This document shows, piece by piece, positions 23,125 through 32,168 of a stretch of DNA of 35,442 nucleotides. The stretch comes from Globicatella sanguinis NBRC 15551 (lineage in GTDB: Bacteria; Bacillota; Bacilli; Lactobacillales; Aerococcaceae), in NCBI RefSeq assembly GCF_001552295.1, contig NZ_BCQX01000007.1:1-35442 (forward strand), written 5' to 3'. The translations under genes were made by a program, and so were the position numbers. Below the pieces are notes generated by a model. The model worked only from the letters and a program-made list of their open reading frames with translations, had not been told where the DNA came from and made no database searches. The stretch's first letter is position 1, and each line of letters starts with the position of its first letter.

Positions 23125-24581
23125 TATTCCGTTACCTGTAACAGTGTTTCCAATGCTTTATCATATTGAACATCATGATTATTTAAATATTCTCTCGCTT
23201 CATTATTCAGTAAATTAGCCGTATCACCAGTAATAATACCATCGGCTTCCAAATTATTTTTCTCTTGGAATGCTTTAACCGCTTGGGTCACTGATTCTTC
23301 AAAGAGATAATCGGAATTAATTTCATAACCTAATGCTTTTAAAATTAAAATAGCTGTTTTGGTATAATCGGAGGCATCGCCTTCTTTCACTTCTTCTTTA
23401 GCATTTAGTGAAATAGAATTAGCTAATGGCTCGTTTTCCACTTCAACTTTAGGGGTAATACCTGTCTTGTGAATCCACATACCAGATGGCGTTAACCATT
23501 TAGCAACCGTTAATTTTAATTCCCCAAAATCAGACTGATTCGTTATATTTTGAGCCGTTCCTTTACCAAAGGTTGTCATACCTACTAAAGGATTATCGGT
23601 ATTTTCAGAAATGGCAGCCGATAAAATCTCACTTGCGGATGCACTTCCTTCATTAATTAATACCACATACGGTTCGTCAATTTGGAATTTACCATATGCT
23701 TTATCATTAGCTGCATAAGCAATCGGCTCTTTATCTTGTTCTTGCATTTGAACAATGATATCACCGTCTTTAAGAAACATATTGGAAATAATAATCGCCT
23801 GATCTAATAATCCTCCAGGATTATTACGTAAGTCGAAAATAAAGCGTTTCGCTCCATCTTTGCGCAATTGACTCACGGCTTCTTCGATTTCATCGGCAGT
23901 GGTGCTGGCAAATTGAGTAATTTGAACATAACCAATTGTCGGTTCATTCTCATCAAGTTTACTTTCTACTGAAATTAAAGGGATTTCTGCACGTTCTACT
24001 TCTACTTCAAAAGTACTGGATCCTCTTTGAATTTTAAGATTAACTTTGGTACCAATTTCACCTCGAATATGTTTAACCACTTCATTCGAATTCATATCGG
24101 TTAACGAAACACCATCGGCTTCCAAAATAATATCATTGGCTCTTAAGCCAGCTTTATCTGCTGGAGTATCCGCAATTGGACTAATAATGGTTACTAAGCC
24201 ATTTTGAGTCATAATTTGAACCCCAATTCCTGTAAAGGAACCTTCAATTGTTTCGTCAAATTGTGCCGATTCATCACTGTCCAAGTACTCTGAATAAGGA
24301 TCACCTAATGAACGGACCATTCCATCCAAAGCGCCTTGTAAGAGCACTTCTTTATTCACATCTTCAATATAATTATCTAAGATACTATTGTAGACATCTT
24401 CTATGAGCTTAAAATCCTCATCTTCTAATGGCGACTCATCTACTTCAACAGTTGTTTCTGCTACTGTTGTTTCCTCTTCTGTCTTCGTCTCAGCGATGAC
24501 CATTGTCGTCGGATTCATTGTAGCTAACAATAATAAGGTAGCTGTTGAATGTAGTGTTAGTTTTTTTAACAATGACATCAT
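23124..24581 (-). CDS. ctpA: Carboxyl-terminal processing protease (S41 family)
   Basis: 485 residues. Signal peptide (about 1-30), a Thr/Glu-rich linker, PDZ domain (about 105-195), S41 catalytic domain with Ser315 in EGSASASEIL, Lys340 in FGKG and Gln344, and a C-terminal peptidoglycan-binding domain (LFEESVTQAVKAFQEKNNLEADGIITGDTANLL). It should act outside the membrane, anchored to wall. The ATG overlaps the deoD stop (TAATG), with GGAGG just before. The first of two adjacent ATGs is chosen by spacing. Confidence 0.95.
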   Translation of the reverse strand: MMSLLKKLTLHSTATLLLLATMNPTTMVIAETKTEEETTVAETTVEVDESPLEDEDFKLIEDVYNSILDNYIEDVNKEVLLQGALDGMVRSLGDPYSEYLDSDESAQFDETIEGSFTGIGVQIMTQNGLVTIISPIADTPADKAGLRANDIILEADGVSLTDMNSNEVVKHIRGEIGTKVNLKIQRGSSTFEVEVERAEIPLISVESKLDENEPTIGYVQITQFASTTADEIEEAVSQLRKDGAKRFIFDLRNNPGGLLDQAIIISNMFLKDGDIIVQMQEQDKEPIAYAANDKAYGKFQIDEPYVVLINEGSASASEILSAAISENTDNPLVGMTTFGKGTAQNITNQSDFGELKLTVAKWLTPSGMWIHKTGITPKVEVENEPLANSISLNAKEEVKEGDASDYTKTAILILKALGYEINSDYLFEESVTQAVKAFQEKNNLEADGIITGDTANLLNNEAREYLNNHDVQYDKALETLLQVTE

Positions 24582-25297
24582 TATGCCTCCAATTTTACAG
24601 CTGTTTCTAAAGCTATCTCCATCATTTGAGTAAAGGTTGTTTGTCTTTCTTCAGCGGTTGTTTCTTCGCCAGTTAAAATATGATCGGAAATCGTACACAT
24701 CGTTAAGGCTTTTTTATTGTGTTTAGCGGCTACTGCATAGATACCGGCTGCTTCCATTTCAACGGCCAACACACCATAACGGGCTAATTTTTTCTTATCC
24801 ATTTCTTCATTATAAAAACGATCACTCGATAAAATATTTCCAACATGAATGCCTTGGACATCTGATTTTTCGGCAATATGATAGGCAATGTCCAAAACTT
24901 CAAAAGAAGCAATCGCTGAGTAATGAACTTGACCTTCAAAAATATTGCTTAAAGCACTAGAATCAGTGGTTGCCCCCATTCCAAAAACAATATCACGCAC
25001 TTTAACTTCTTCTTTCATTCCACCAGCTGTTCCGATACGAATGATCGTTTCAACACCATATTCTTGATATAATTCTTCAGCATAAATCATTGCTGAAGGA
25101 ATTCCCATACCTGAACCTTGTACCGAAACCTTTACCCCTTTATAAGTTCCGGTATAACCAAACATATTACGAACGGTATTATATTGAACCACATCTTCTA
25201 AAAATGTTTCCGCAATAAATTTTGCTCTTAACGGATCTCCTGGGAATAAAACAGTTTTAGCAATAGCCCCTTTTTCTGCAGCAATATGTGTACTCAT
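24581..25297 (-). CDS. deoD: Purine nucleoside phosphorylase DeoD-type
   Basis: 238 residues, hexameric phosphorylase of the PNP/UDP family; splits purine (deoxy)nucleosides into base and sugar 1-phosphate. LFPGDPLRAKFIAETFLED (phosphate site), GSGMGIPSAMIYAEEL, RIGTAGGM, the AVEMEAAGIY block binding ribose and CTISDH with the catalytic aspartate are all present. It sits between a UPF0346 gene (30-base gap) and ctpA (one-base overlap), without other deo genes. Confidence 0.97.
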   Translation of the reverse strand: MSTHIAAEKGAIAKTVLFPGDPLRAKFIAETFLEDVVQYNTVRNMFGYTGTYKGVKVSVQGSGMGIPSAMIYAEELYQEYGVETIIRIGTAGGMKEEVKVRDIVFGMGATTDSSALSNIFEGQVHYSAIASFEVLDIAYHIAEKSDVQGIHVGNILSSDRFYNEEMDKKKLARYGVLAVEMEAAGIYAVAAKHNKKALTMCTISDHILTGEETTAEERQTTFTQMMEIALETAVKLEA

Positions 25298-25327
25298 TTT
25301 TTCACACTCCTAGTTTAATTAATAATT

Positions 25328-25540
25328 TTAAAATTGATATTGATTCCAAGCATCATCAAATATGCTCAATAATTTTGAATAATGACTATTTTCTTCCATA
25401 TATTTCGAAATAACTTCAAAATCAGTTTCATGTTTTGGAAAAGAAATATCCTGATGTATCGCATTTGCTAAACGACTCATTGGATCATTCGCATCAAAAT
25501 CAGTATATTTTCGTATAAATTGATAAAATGTTTGTTCCAA
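25328..25540 (-). CDS. UPF0346 (YozE-like) small protein
   Basis: 70 residues. TFYQFIRKYTD, DPMSRLANAIHQDISFPKHETDFEVISKYME and the terminal IFDDAWNQYQF match the UPF0346 pattern of Bacilli, a small SAM-like helical protein of unknown function. The start is TTG at 25540, five bases after GAGGTG, and gives the family length; the in-frame ATG at 25579 lacks a ribosome binding site. First gene of the unit with deoD, ctpA and lepB. Confidence 0.88.
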   Translation of the reverse strand: MEQTFYQFIRKYTDFDANDPMSRLANAIHQDISFPKHETDFEVISKYMEENSHYSKLLSIFDDAWNQYQF

Positions 25541-25579
25541 AGGACACCTCACTATCTTATTTGATATCATATAATTCAT

Positions 25580-25588
25580 ATTATAACA
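25580..25588 (-). promoter_or_regulatory. Extended -10 promoter of UPF0346-deoD-ctpA-lepB
   Basis: TGTTATAAT on the minus strand is a full TGnTATAAT extended -10, about 39 bases before the TTG start. The upstream TTGTAT is only 14 bases away, so the extended -10 probably carries the activity. Confidence 0.65.
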
Positions 25589-25632
25589 TGATTTAAAATA
25601 TACAAGCGAATATTTTTATTTTTATCAAAAAA

Positions 25633-25669
25633 AAGCACTTAAGATAACAATAGGCCATCTTAAGTGCTT
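25633..25669 (-). terminator. Terminator after rpoD
   Basis: AAGCACTTAAGAT (25633-25645) and ATCTTAAGTGCTT (25657-25669) form a perfect 13-bp stem with an 11-base loop, followed on the minus strand by a run of eight Ts. Ends the clpX-engB-dnaG-rpoD unit. Confidence 0.96.
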
Positions 25670-25679
25670 GATCATAAGT

Positions 25680-26825
25680 CTACTCTAAAAAGTCTTTCAA
25701 TTGATTAGAACGACTTGGGTGACGTAATTTTCTTAAAGCTTTGGCTTCAATTTGACGAATACGTTCACGAGTAACGCCAAATACTTTACCCACTTGCTCT
25801 AAAGTGCGAATATTCCCATCATCTAAACCAAAACGTAAACGTAATACATTCTCTTCACGGTCAGTTAATGTATCTAAAACATCTTCTAATTGCTCACGCA
25901 ATAAGGCAGAAGAAGTAAAAGTTTCTGGGCTCATTGCTGCTTCGTCTTCAATAAAGTCTCCTAAATGGGAATCATCTTCTTCACCAATTGGCGTCTCTAA
26001 AGAAACGGGTTCTTGAGCAATCTTCAAGATTTCACGAACTTTTTCTGTTGAAAGGTCCATTTCCGCCCCAATTTCTTCTGGTGTCGGTTCACGGCCTAAA
26101 TCTTGTAATAATTGACGTTGAACACGTACTAATTTATTAATCGTTTCCACCATGTGCACTGGAATACGGATTGTTCTGGCTTGGTCAGCAATTGCACGGG
26201 TAATTGCTTGACGAATCCACCACGTTGCGTATGTTGAGAATTTAAAACCTTTAGTATGGTCAAACTTCTCTACCGCTTTCATTAGTCCCATGTTACCTTC
26301 TTGAATAAGGTCTAAGAATTGCATCCCACGACCAACATAACGTTTAGCAATTGAAACTACCAAACGTAAGTTTGCTTCTGCTAATTCTTGTTTTGCCAGT
26401 TCATCACCTTGATTAATACGAATCGCTAATTCAACTTCTTCTTCACCACTTAATAATGGAACGCGCCCGATTTCTTTTAAGTACATACGAACGGGGTCAC
26501 TTACTTTTAATTTAGTTGCAGCGGCTTTTTCAGCTGCGGTTGGTTCAGGTTCATCAACATTAACATCTTCTTCGTTAATCATTTGTTGTTTGGTTGGTCC
26601 ACCATCTTCACCAACAACCGCAATTCCATTATCTTCTACTTTTTGAATTAATTTATTCATATCATCAGCATCCAAACCATACTTACTTGCGATTTGGTCT
26701 GATAAATCATCGTATTTAATTTGGCCAATTAATTTACGTTCAGCGATTAATCGCTTTACCGCTTCTTCATAGGAGACGCTAACTTCATTAGTTGTTTCTT
26801 TAAGATTATCTTTCTCTTCAGCCAT
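25680..26825 (-). CDS. rpoD: Primary sigma factor RpoD/SigA
   Basis: 381 residues. A short region 1.1, then [17 protein letters not shown] (1.2), regions 2.1-2.4 with [26 protein letters not shown] and [17 protein letters not shown], region 3, and region 4.2 with the [21 protein letters not shown] helix-turn-helix that reads -35. It is the housekeeping sigma of this genome, which agrees with the TTGACA/TATAAT promoters seen here. Twelve bases separate it from dnaG. Confidence 0.98.
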   Translation of the reverse strand: MAEEKDNLKETTNEVSVSYEEAVKRLIAERKLIGQIKYDDLSDQIASKYGLDADDMNKLIQKVEDNGIAVVGEDGGPTKQQMINEEDVNVDEPEPTAAEKAAATKLKVSDPVRMYLKEIGRVPLLSGEEEVELAIRINQGDELAKQELAEANLRLVVSIAKRYVGRGMQFLDLIQEGNMGLMKAVEKFDHTKGFKFSTYATWWIRQAITRAIADQARTIRIPVHMVETINKLVRVQRQLLQDLGREPTPEEIGAEMDLSTEKVREILKIAQEPVSLETPIGEEDDSHLGDFIEDEAAMSPETFTSSALLREQLEDVLDTLTDREENVLRLRFGLDDGNIRTLEQVGKVFGVTRERIRQIEAKALRKLRHPSRSNQLKDFLE

Positions 26826-26837
26826 ACGCCCAACTCC

Positions 26838-28682
26838 TTAAATCTTTATTTGTCTCGTTAAACGAAGTATTTCTACCATTGCTTCAGATACTTCTGTTTT
26901 TCTACCTTCTTTTTGGAAAGTCTTTAATCGCTCTTTCCACTCGAGAATTTCTTGCTCTATAAAGGATCGTTTAATGACTTTAAAACAATCACTCATGACC
27001 ACATCATCATAAGATAATTGTCTAGCGTCCCATATAATATCCCTATAAAGTTGTTGTAACTCATCTTCTAATTCCTGTTCCAATCCTATCATCGGAAATG
27101 ACAACCCTTTATCATAGTAATAATATTCTAACTTAAAAAATAATTCTTGGAAATAAGGATGATAAAAAATCGGTTGCTTATAGTGTTGTTCCAAATAAAA
27201 CCAAGCATCTTGATGATAAATCAAATTCTGGATAATCAATTTTTCTGCTTCATAAGCCGTTTTTGATTGAATTGTTAATTCTTTTCTTTCTACAATTGGA
27301 CTAAAAGCGCGATCTGTACTATCAAAATTTATTTCATTATCATTAGTTGATGAATAATAAGAATTACCTTGATTTGAATGCTGTTTGGAACGAGCAATCT
27401 GTTCTTTGACAATGGCTTCATCAATGCCATATTCTTTCACAATATCTTGAATTCTTAATTGTTGTTCAATAGGTGATTCAATCATGGCAATTAACCCAAT
27501 CACCTTTTCAATATATTGAGCTAATCCTTGTTCATCTTGTACATTGAATTGTGTTTTTAAAAACTCTCGTTGAAAACTGAAACGGTTGTTAGCATTTTGG
27601 ATTAATTGCTTTAATGCCTCCCCACCATTCGCTTGGAGCCATTCATCTGGGTCCATCCGGTTAGGAATGCGCACACTCTTGAATTGTTTATTCTTAAAAG
27701 GAAGGCTCAATTCAAAGGCGCGATTGGTCGCATTTTGTCCGGCATCATCACCATCAAATATAAAGACAATTTCTTGTGCCATTTTCGTCAATTGTTCGAG
27801 ATGATGTGCAGTTAAACTAGTTCCCATGGTTGCAACACTATTCATGATGCCATTTTGATCCATTCGTATAACGTCCATAAATCCTTCACAAACAATAGCT
27901 TGTTTTAAACGTCTGATTTCAGGCCTTGCCAAATCTAAATTAAAAATTAGCTGATTTTTTTGAAATATATCCGTTTCAGGTGAGTTGATATATTTAGACT
28001 CTGATTGAGTTTCTCCAAAAACACGACCAGAAAAACCAACTACCTTTCCTTGTTGATTACGTAGAGGAAAAACTACCCGTCCCCTAAAACGATCGACTAG
28101 GACTTGATCATCCTTTTGATAAAAAATACCGCTATTGACTAATTGTTGATTGCTATAACCTTCTTTAAGTAAATATTGATATAGCACTTCTGAGTTTTCA
28201 GGCGCCAATCCGATTAAATAACGGTCAATCATTTTTTTATCAATCTGACGATCCGTTAAATATTCTAACCCATCCCGTCCATTATTGGTTTGATTTAGAT
28301 AATAGGCATAAAACGTGGCTGCTTTTTCATGTATTTCGAATAAATCAGCAAAACGTTCATTTTGTACAGACCCTTGATTAATATAACGGGGATCTAATGG
28401 TACACCAGAAAATTCAGCTGCTTTTTGGACTGCTTCAGGAAAACTGATGCCTTCTATTTCTTGCAAAAATGTAAAGACATTACCACCACGTCCACAACTA
28501 AAACATTTAAATATTTGTTTGTCACTATGAATCGAAAAAGAAGGATTACGGTCTTCATGAAATGGACAGGAACAAGAATAACTATTGCCTCGCTTGGTTA
28601 ATTGAACATATTGTCCAATTACATCTACAATATCTGTTTTTTCTCTAATCTCATTAATGGTCTCTGCAGGAATAAAGCTCAA
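26838..28682 (-). CDS. dnaG: DNA primase
   Basis: 614 residues; makes RNA primers at the fork. Zinc domain with ligands C39, H42, C60, C63 (CPFHEDRNPSFSIH...FKCFSCGRGG), RNA polymerase core and Toprim (AIVCEGFMDVIRMDQNG, FIFDGDDAGQNAT), and a C-terminal helicase-binding region. The start is TTG at 28682: the upstream GTG is itself part of the GAGGTG ribosome binding site. Located between engB and rpoD. Confidence 0.96.
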   Translation of the reverse strand: MSFIPAETINEIREKTDIVDVIGQYVQLTKRGNSYSCSCPFHEDRNPSFSIHSDKQIFKCFSCGRGGNVFTFLQEIEGISFPEAVQKAAEFSGVPLDPRYINQGSVQNERFADLFEIHEKAATFYAYYLNQTNNGRDGLEYLTDRQIDKKMIDRYLIGLAPENSEVLYQYLLKEGYSNQQLVNSGIFYQKDDQVLVDRFRGRVVFPLRNQQGKVVGFSGRVFGETQSESKYINSPETDIFQKNQLIFNLDLARPEIRRLKQAIVCEGFMDVIRMDQNGIMNSVATMGTSLTAHHLEQLTKMAQEIVFIFDGDDAGQNATNRAFELSLPFKNKQFKSVRIPNRMDPDEWLQANGGEALKQLIQNANNRFSFQREFLKTQFNVQDEQGLAQYIEKVIGLIAMIESPIEQQLRIQDIVKEYGIDEAIVKEQIARSKQHSNQGNSYYSSTNDNEINFDSTDRAFSPIVERKELTIQSKTAYEAEKLIIQNLIYHQDAWFYLEQHYKQPIFYHPYFQELFFKLEYYYYDKGLSFPMIGLEQELEDELQQLYRDIIWDARQLSYDDVVMSDCFKVIKRSFIEQEILEWKERLKTFQKEGRKTEVSEAMVEILRLTRQIKI

Positions 28683-28696
28683 TCGCTTCACCTCTT

Positions 28697-29281
28697 TTAT
28701 TCTATCACTGATTCAATAATATCCCAAATATCTTGGCAACCTTCTCCTGTTTCTGATGAAACAGGAAATAATGCATCAATTGTAGGTAAATCCAGTGCTT
28801 TTTTATACATTGATAGATGTTTATTCCACTGACTCTTTTTAACTTTATCTAATTTAGTTAACACAATCGCATAAGGGATGTCGGATTCTTCAGCAAAATC
28901 TTTCATCGCAAGGTCCAATTGTGTAGGCTCGTGACGAAAATCCATTAATAACAATAATACCCGAATATTTTCTCGATTTAATAAATACTCTTCTATCATT
29001 TTAGCCCATCGTTGACGGTCTGTTTTAGAGACTTTCGCATAGCCATAACCAGGTACATCGACGAATCTGAATAGGTCATCAATATTATAAAAATTCAATG
29101 TTTGAGTTTTCCCTGGTTGACTTGATGTGCGCGCTAATCCTTTACGATTAATCATCTTATTAATAAAGGATGATTTCCCAACATTAGAACGTCCCGCTAA
29201 GGCAATTTCAGGTTGATGATCATCAGGATATTGATTAGGACTAACAGCACTGATCACTAATTCAGCTTTCGTTACATGCAC
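28697..29281 (-). CDS. engB: Ribosome biogenesis GTPase EngB (YsxC)
   Basis: 194-residue small GTPase needed for 50S assembly. G1 loop GRSNVGKS (30-37), switch segment with SQPGKTQTLNFY, G3 DVPG, G4 TKLDK. The start is GTG at 29281, six bases after GAGGTG, giving MHVTKAELVISAV, which aligns with the usual family N-terminus; the annotated-looking upstream GTG lies inside the ribosome binding site. Follows clpX by 12 bases, the classical clpX-ysxC linkage minus lon. Confidence 0.94.
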   Translation of the reverse strand: MHVTKAELVISAVSPNQYPDDHQPEIALAGRSNVGKSSFINKMINRKGLARTSSQPGKTQTLNFYNIDDLFRFVDVPGYGYAKVSKTDRQRWAKMIEEYLLNRENIRVLLLLMDFRHEPTQLDLAMKDFAEESDIPYAIVLTKLDKVKKSQWNKHLSMYKKALDLPTIDALFPVSSETGEGCQDIWDIIESVIE

Positions 29282-29293
29282 ATGATTCACCTC

Positions 29294-30538
29294 TTAATTT
29301 AATTTTTTATTACGTTTACCATAATAATCCGGTTTTTTAATTCCATCAATACTCTCTTTAGTAATGACCACTTTTTTGAGTTCCTCATGCGTTGGTGCTT
29401 CAAACATGACATCTAACATCACATGTTCAATGATTGATCTTAAACCACGGGCGCCAGTTTCTCTTTCAATCGCCTTTTTCGCTATCGCTCTTAAAGCATC
29501 TTCTTCAAACTCAAGTTTGACATCATCAATGGCTAGCAATTTTTGGTATTGTTTTACAATAGCATTTTTAGGCTCAGTTAAAATGGCTACTAAATCATCT
29601 TCAGTTAATTTCTCTAAAGCAGCAACGATTGGTAATCGACCAATAAATTCAGGAATCAAACCAAATTTTATTAAGTCTTCTGGCGTAATTTGTTGCATTA
29701 AACTTTTCGTTTCGTCAACTTTTCCGGTATTATTACCGAAACCAATTACTTTGCTACCTAAACGTTCTTTGACAATGGTTTCTACGCCGTCAAAAGCTCC
29801 CCCAACAATAAATAAGATTTGACTAGTGTCTAATTTTAAGAAATCTTGGTTAGGATGTTTACGGCCTCCTTTTGGTGGAATATTTGCTTCTGTCCCTTCT
29901 AAAATCTTTAAGAGTGCTTGTTGAACACCTTCACCACTGACATCGCGTGTAATGGAAACATTTTCGGATTTTCTGGCAATTTTATCAATTTCATCCACGT
30001 AGATAATACCTTTGCTCGCTCTATCTAAGTCATAATCTGCCGATTGAACTAATTTTAATAAAATATTTTCAACGTCCTCACCAACGTATCCCGCTTCAGT
30101 TAAAGTGGTCGCATCGGCAATTGCAAAAGGCACATTTAATAATCTAGCTAAGCTTTGTGCTAAAAAGGTCTTACCAGAACCAGTAGGTCCAATTAAACAA
30201 ATATTACTTTTCTGTAATTCGACGCCATCTTCTTCTGTATCATTATGACTAATTCTTTTGTAATGATTGTAGACGGCGACAGCTAAAGATTTTTTAGCTT
30301 CATCTTGACCGATTACATATTCATTTAATGAATTTAAAATTTCAATCGGTTTTAAAATATTAATCTGATCGTTTTGTTTCTTATAATTATTTTCTTCATC
30401 AATAATAGTCTGACATAACGCTACACACTCATCACAGATATAGACATCAGGACCTGCTATTATTTTATTTACCTCATCTTGAGACTTCCCACAAAATGAG
30501 CAATAATAATCATTTGTTCGAGTATTAATTCGACTCAA
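29294..30538 (-). CDS. clpX: ATP-dependent Clp protease ATP-binding subunit ClpX
   Basis: 414-residue AAA+ unfoldase. The N-terminal zinc-binding domain has C13, C16, C35 and C38; Walker A GPTGSGKT is at 117-124, Walker [12 protein letters not shown] near 179-189, and a ClpP-docking loop containing IGFG occurs mid-protein (KVIGFGN). The start is TTG with AAGGAGG six bases ahead and no in-frame ATG nearby. First gene of clpX-engB-dnaG-rpoD. Confidence 0.96.
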   Translation of the reverse strand: MSRINTRTNDYYCSFCGKSQDEVNKIIAGPDVYICDECVALCQTIIDEENNYKKQNDQINILKPIEILNSLNEYVIGQDEAKKSLAVAVYNHYKRISHNDTEEDGVELQKSNICLIGPTGSGKTFLAQSLARLLNVPFAIADATTLTEAGYVGEDVENILLKLVQSADYDLDRASKGIIYVDEIDKIARKSENVSITRDVSGEGVQQALLKILEGTEANIPPKGGRKHPNQDFLKLDTSQILFIVGGAFDGVETIVKERLGSKVIGFGNNTGKVDETKSLMQQITPEDLIKFGLIPEFIGRLPIVAALEKLTEDDLVAILTEPKNAIVKQYQKLLAIDDVKLEFEEDALRAIAKKAIERETGARGLRSIIEHVMLDVMFEAPTHEELKKVVITKESIDGIKKPDYYGKRNKKLN

Positions 30539-30563
30539 TTGATTTCCTCCTTGCTCAAAATTC

Positions 30564-30639
30564 TTTCTTATATACTGGCGAAACAGGGATGCAATAAATT
30601 GGTCCTATTCTAATAGAAAGACCCATTGCCATCCCTGTT
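30564..30639 (-). promoter_or_regulatory. clpX promoter region with a long nested hairpin
   Basis: AACAGGGAT (30582-30590) pairs with ATCCCTGTT (30631-30639), with nested CAAT/ATTG, GGTC/GACC and CTATT/AATAG. No T-tract follows. A candidate promoter TTGCAT, 16-base spacer, TATAAG overlaps the proximal arm. It may be a tig transcript end, a processing stem, or an operator for clpX. Confidence 0.5.
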
Positions 30640-30686
30640 CCTATTGTAGCTCACATAATTAATTATTAGCTAATAAAATGTCTTAA

Positions 30687-31967
30687 TTATTTTTGTACAG
30701 CAGTTGAAACAATTAATTCCATTGCTTTTTTCAATTTAATATCTGAAGTTAACATATCGTTAGAAACGAATTGTTTAACTTGATCAGCTGACATTTGGTA
30801 TTGAGTAGCTAATTCGTTGACTTCATTTTCAATTTCTTCTTCTGTTACAGTTAAATCTTCATTTTCAACAATTGCTTCTAAAACTAAGTTAGTTTTTGTT
30901 CTTAATTCAGCTTCTTCACCGAATTGATCATGTAAATCTGCTTCTGAAGAACCTGTAATTTGGAAGTATAAATCTTTGTCAATACCTTGACGTTTTAAGT
31001 TATTTAAGAAGTGATCCATTTGACGGTGAATTTCTTCGTGAACCATTTCGTATGGTAATTCAACGATTTCAGCATTTTCAACAGCTTTACGGATAGCTAA
31101 ATCTTCAACGATTTCTTTAGCAGCTGCTTCTTTAGATTCAGTTAAATCAACACGAATTTTATTTTCTAATTCAGCTAAAGTTTCAACTGAGTCATCTGCA
31201 TCTTTAGCAAATTCATCATCTAATTCAGGTAATTGTAAAGCTTTTACTTCATGAACTTTAACTTTGAAAGTTGCTTCTTTACCTGCTAAATCTTCTGCAT
31301 GATATTCTTCTGGGAAAGTTACCACTACATCTTTTTCATCGCCAGGTTTTACGCCAACTAATTGATCTTCAAATCCAGGGATAAATGAATTAGAACCTAA
31401 TTCTAATGAATGGTTTTCACCTTTTCCACCTTCAAATGCTTCATCACCAACGAAACCTTCAAAGTCAATCACTACTGTATCACCTGATTCAGCTGCGTCT
31501 TCTTTAACAACTAATTCAGCTAAACTTTTACGTTTAGATTCGATTTCATTTTTTACATCTTCGTCAGTAACTGTTGTGTCTTGTTTTTCAACTTCTAAGT
31601 TTTTATATTCACCTAATTTTACTTCAGGTTTTAAAGTAACTTTTGCAGTTAATACCCATGGTTGACCCTTTTCCATTGATTTAACATCAATTACCGGTTG
31701 AGTTACCACATCTAACTCTGCTTCTTTAACAGCTGATTCATAAGCTTTAGGTAATGTAGAGTTTAACACTTCTTCATATAAAGCTGATTCTCCATAAACA
31801 TTGTTGAATACTTGACGTGGAACTTTTCCTTTACGGAATCCTGGTACAGTAATATTTTTTTGTACTCGTTTGAAAGCTTTGTCTAATCCCTCTTTAATAT
31901 CTTCTACAGGAATTTCAAACGTTAAGATTCCTTCATTTACTGATGTTTTTTCAAAATTTGTTGTCAT
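30687..31967 (-). CDS. tig: Trigger factor
   Basis: 426-residue ribosome-bound chaperone and peptidyl-prolyl isomerase. The ribosome-binding domain carries the GFRKGKVPRQVF signature (about 43-54). The FKBP-like domain is at about 160-245 (SGDTVVIDFEGFVGDEAFEGGKGENHSLELGSNSFIPGFEDQLVG), followed by the long helical chaperone arms. GGAGG precedes the ATG. The gene is upstream of clpX as in Bacilli, with its own promoter divergent from recU. Confidence 0.98.
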   Translation of the reverse strand: MTTNFEKTSVNEGILTFEIPVEDIKEGLDKAFKRVQKNITVPGFRKGKVPRQVFNNVYGESALYEEVLNSTLPKAYESAVKEAELDVVTQPVIDVKSMEKGQPWVLTAKVTLKPEVKLGEYKNLEVEKQDTTVTDEDVKNEIESKRKSLAELVVKEDAAESGDTVVIDFEGFVGDEAFEGGKGENHSLELGSNSFIPGFEDQLVGVKPGDEKDVVVTFPEEYHAEDLAGKEATFKVKVHEVKALQLPELDDEFAKDADDSVETLAELENKIRVDLTESKEAAAKEIVEDLAIRKAVENAEIVELPYEMVHEEIHRQMDHFLNNLKRQGIDKDLYFQITGSSEADLHDQFGEEAELRTKTNLVLEAIVENEDLTVTEEEIENEVNELATQYQMSADQVKQFVSNDMLTSDIKLKKAMELIVSTAVQK

Positions 31968-32011
31968 TTTGTATAAACCTCCACATTATCTAATATTTAA
32001 CATACTCCCTT

Positions 32012-32040
32012 ATTTTACTCTAAAAGTTGCTTCTTGTAAA
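32012..32040 (-). promoter_or_regulatory. tig promoter
   Basis: Minus strand TTTACA (32035-32040), 17-base spacer, TAAAAT (32012-32017). The leader is about 40 bases. Confidence 0.75.
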
Positions 32041-32123
32041 TAATAATACCCCTTTATCACGAGTTTTTTCATAAAAAAGACATATTTTTGTGCTATTATA
32101 AAAATAAACTTTCTAAATCTATT

Positions 32124-32148
32124 CTAAATAACGATTATTTAGTATAAT
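32124..32148 (+). promoter_or_regulatory. recU-pbp1A promoter with a palindrome next to the -10
   Basis: TATAAT at 32143-32148 about 20 bases before recU. The perfect inverted repeat CTAAATAA-cga-TTATTTAG (32124-32142) directly abuts the -10 and occupies the -35 and spacer; no good -35 hexamer is otherwise seen. A bound protein here would control the promoter. Confidence 0.6.
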
Positions 32149-32168
32149 GACTGTTAGGAGGTATGAGA

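Noticed and set aside
29364-29822. 152-codon plus-strand frame opposite clpX
   Set aside because: It is the antisense shadow of clpX, serine-rich and low in complexity, with no ribosome binding site or family resemblance.
30582-30639. CtsR or CIRCE site at clpX
   Set aside because: No GGTCAAA tandem heptads and no TTAGCACTC inverted repeat; only the hairpin described.
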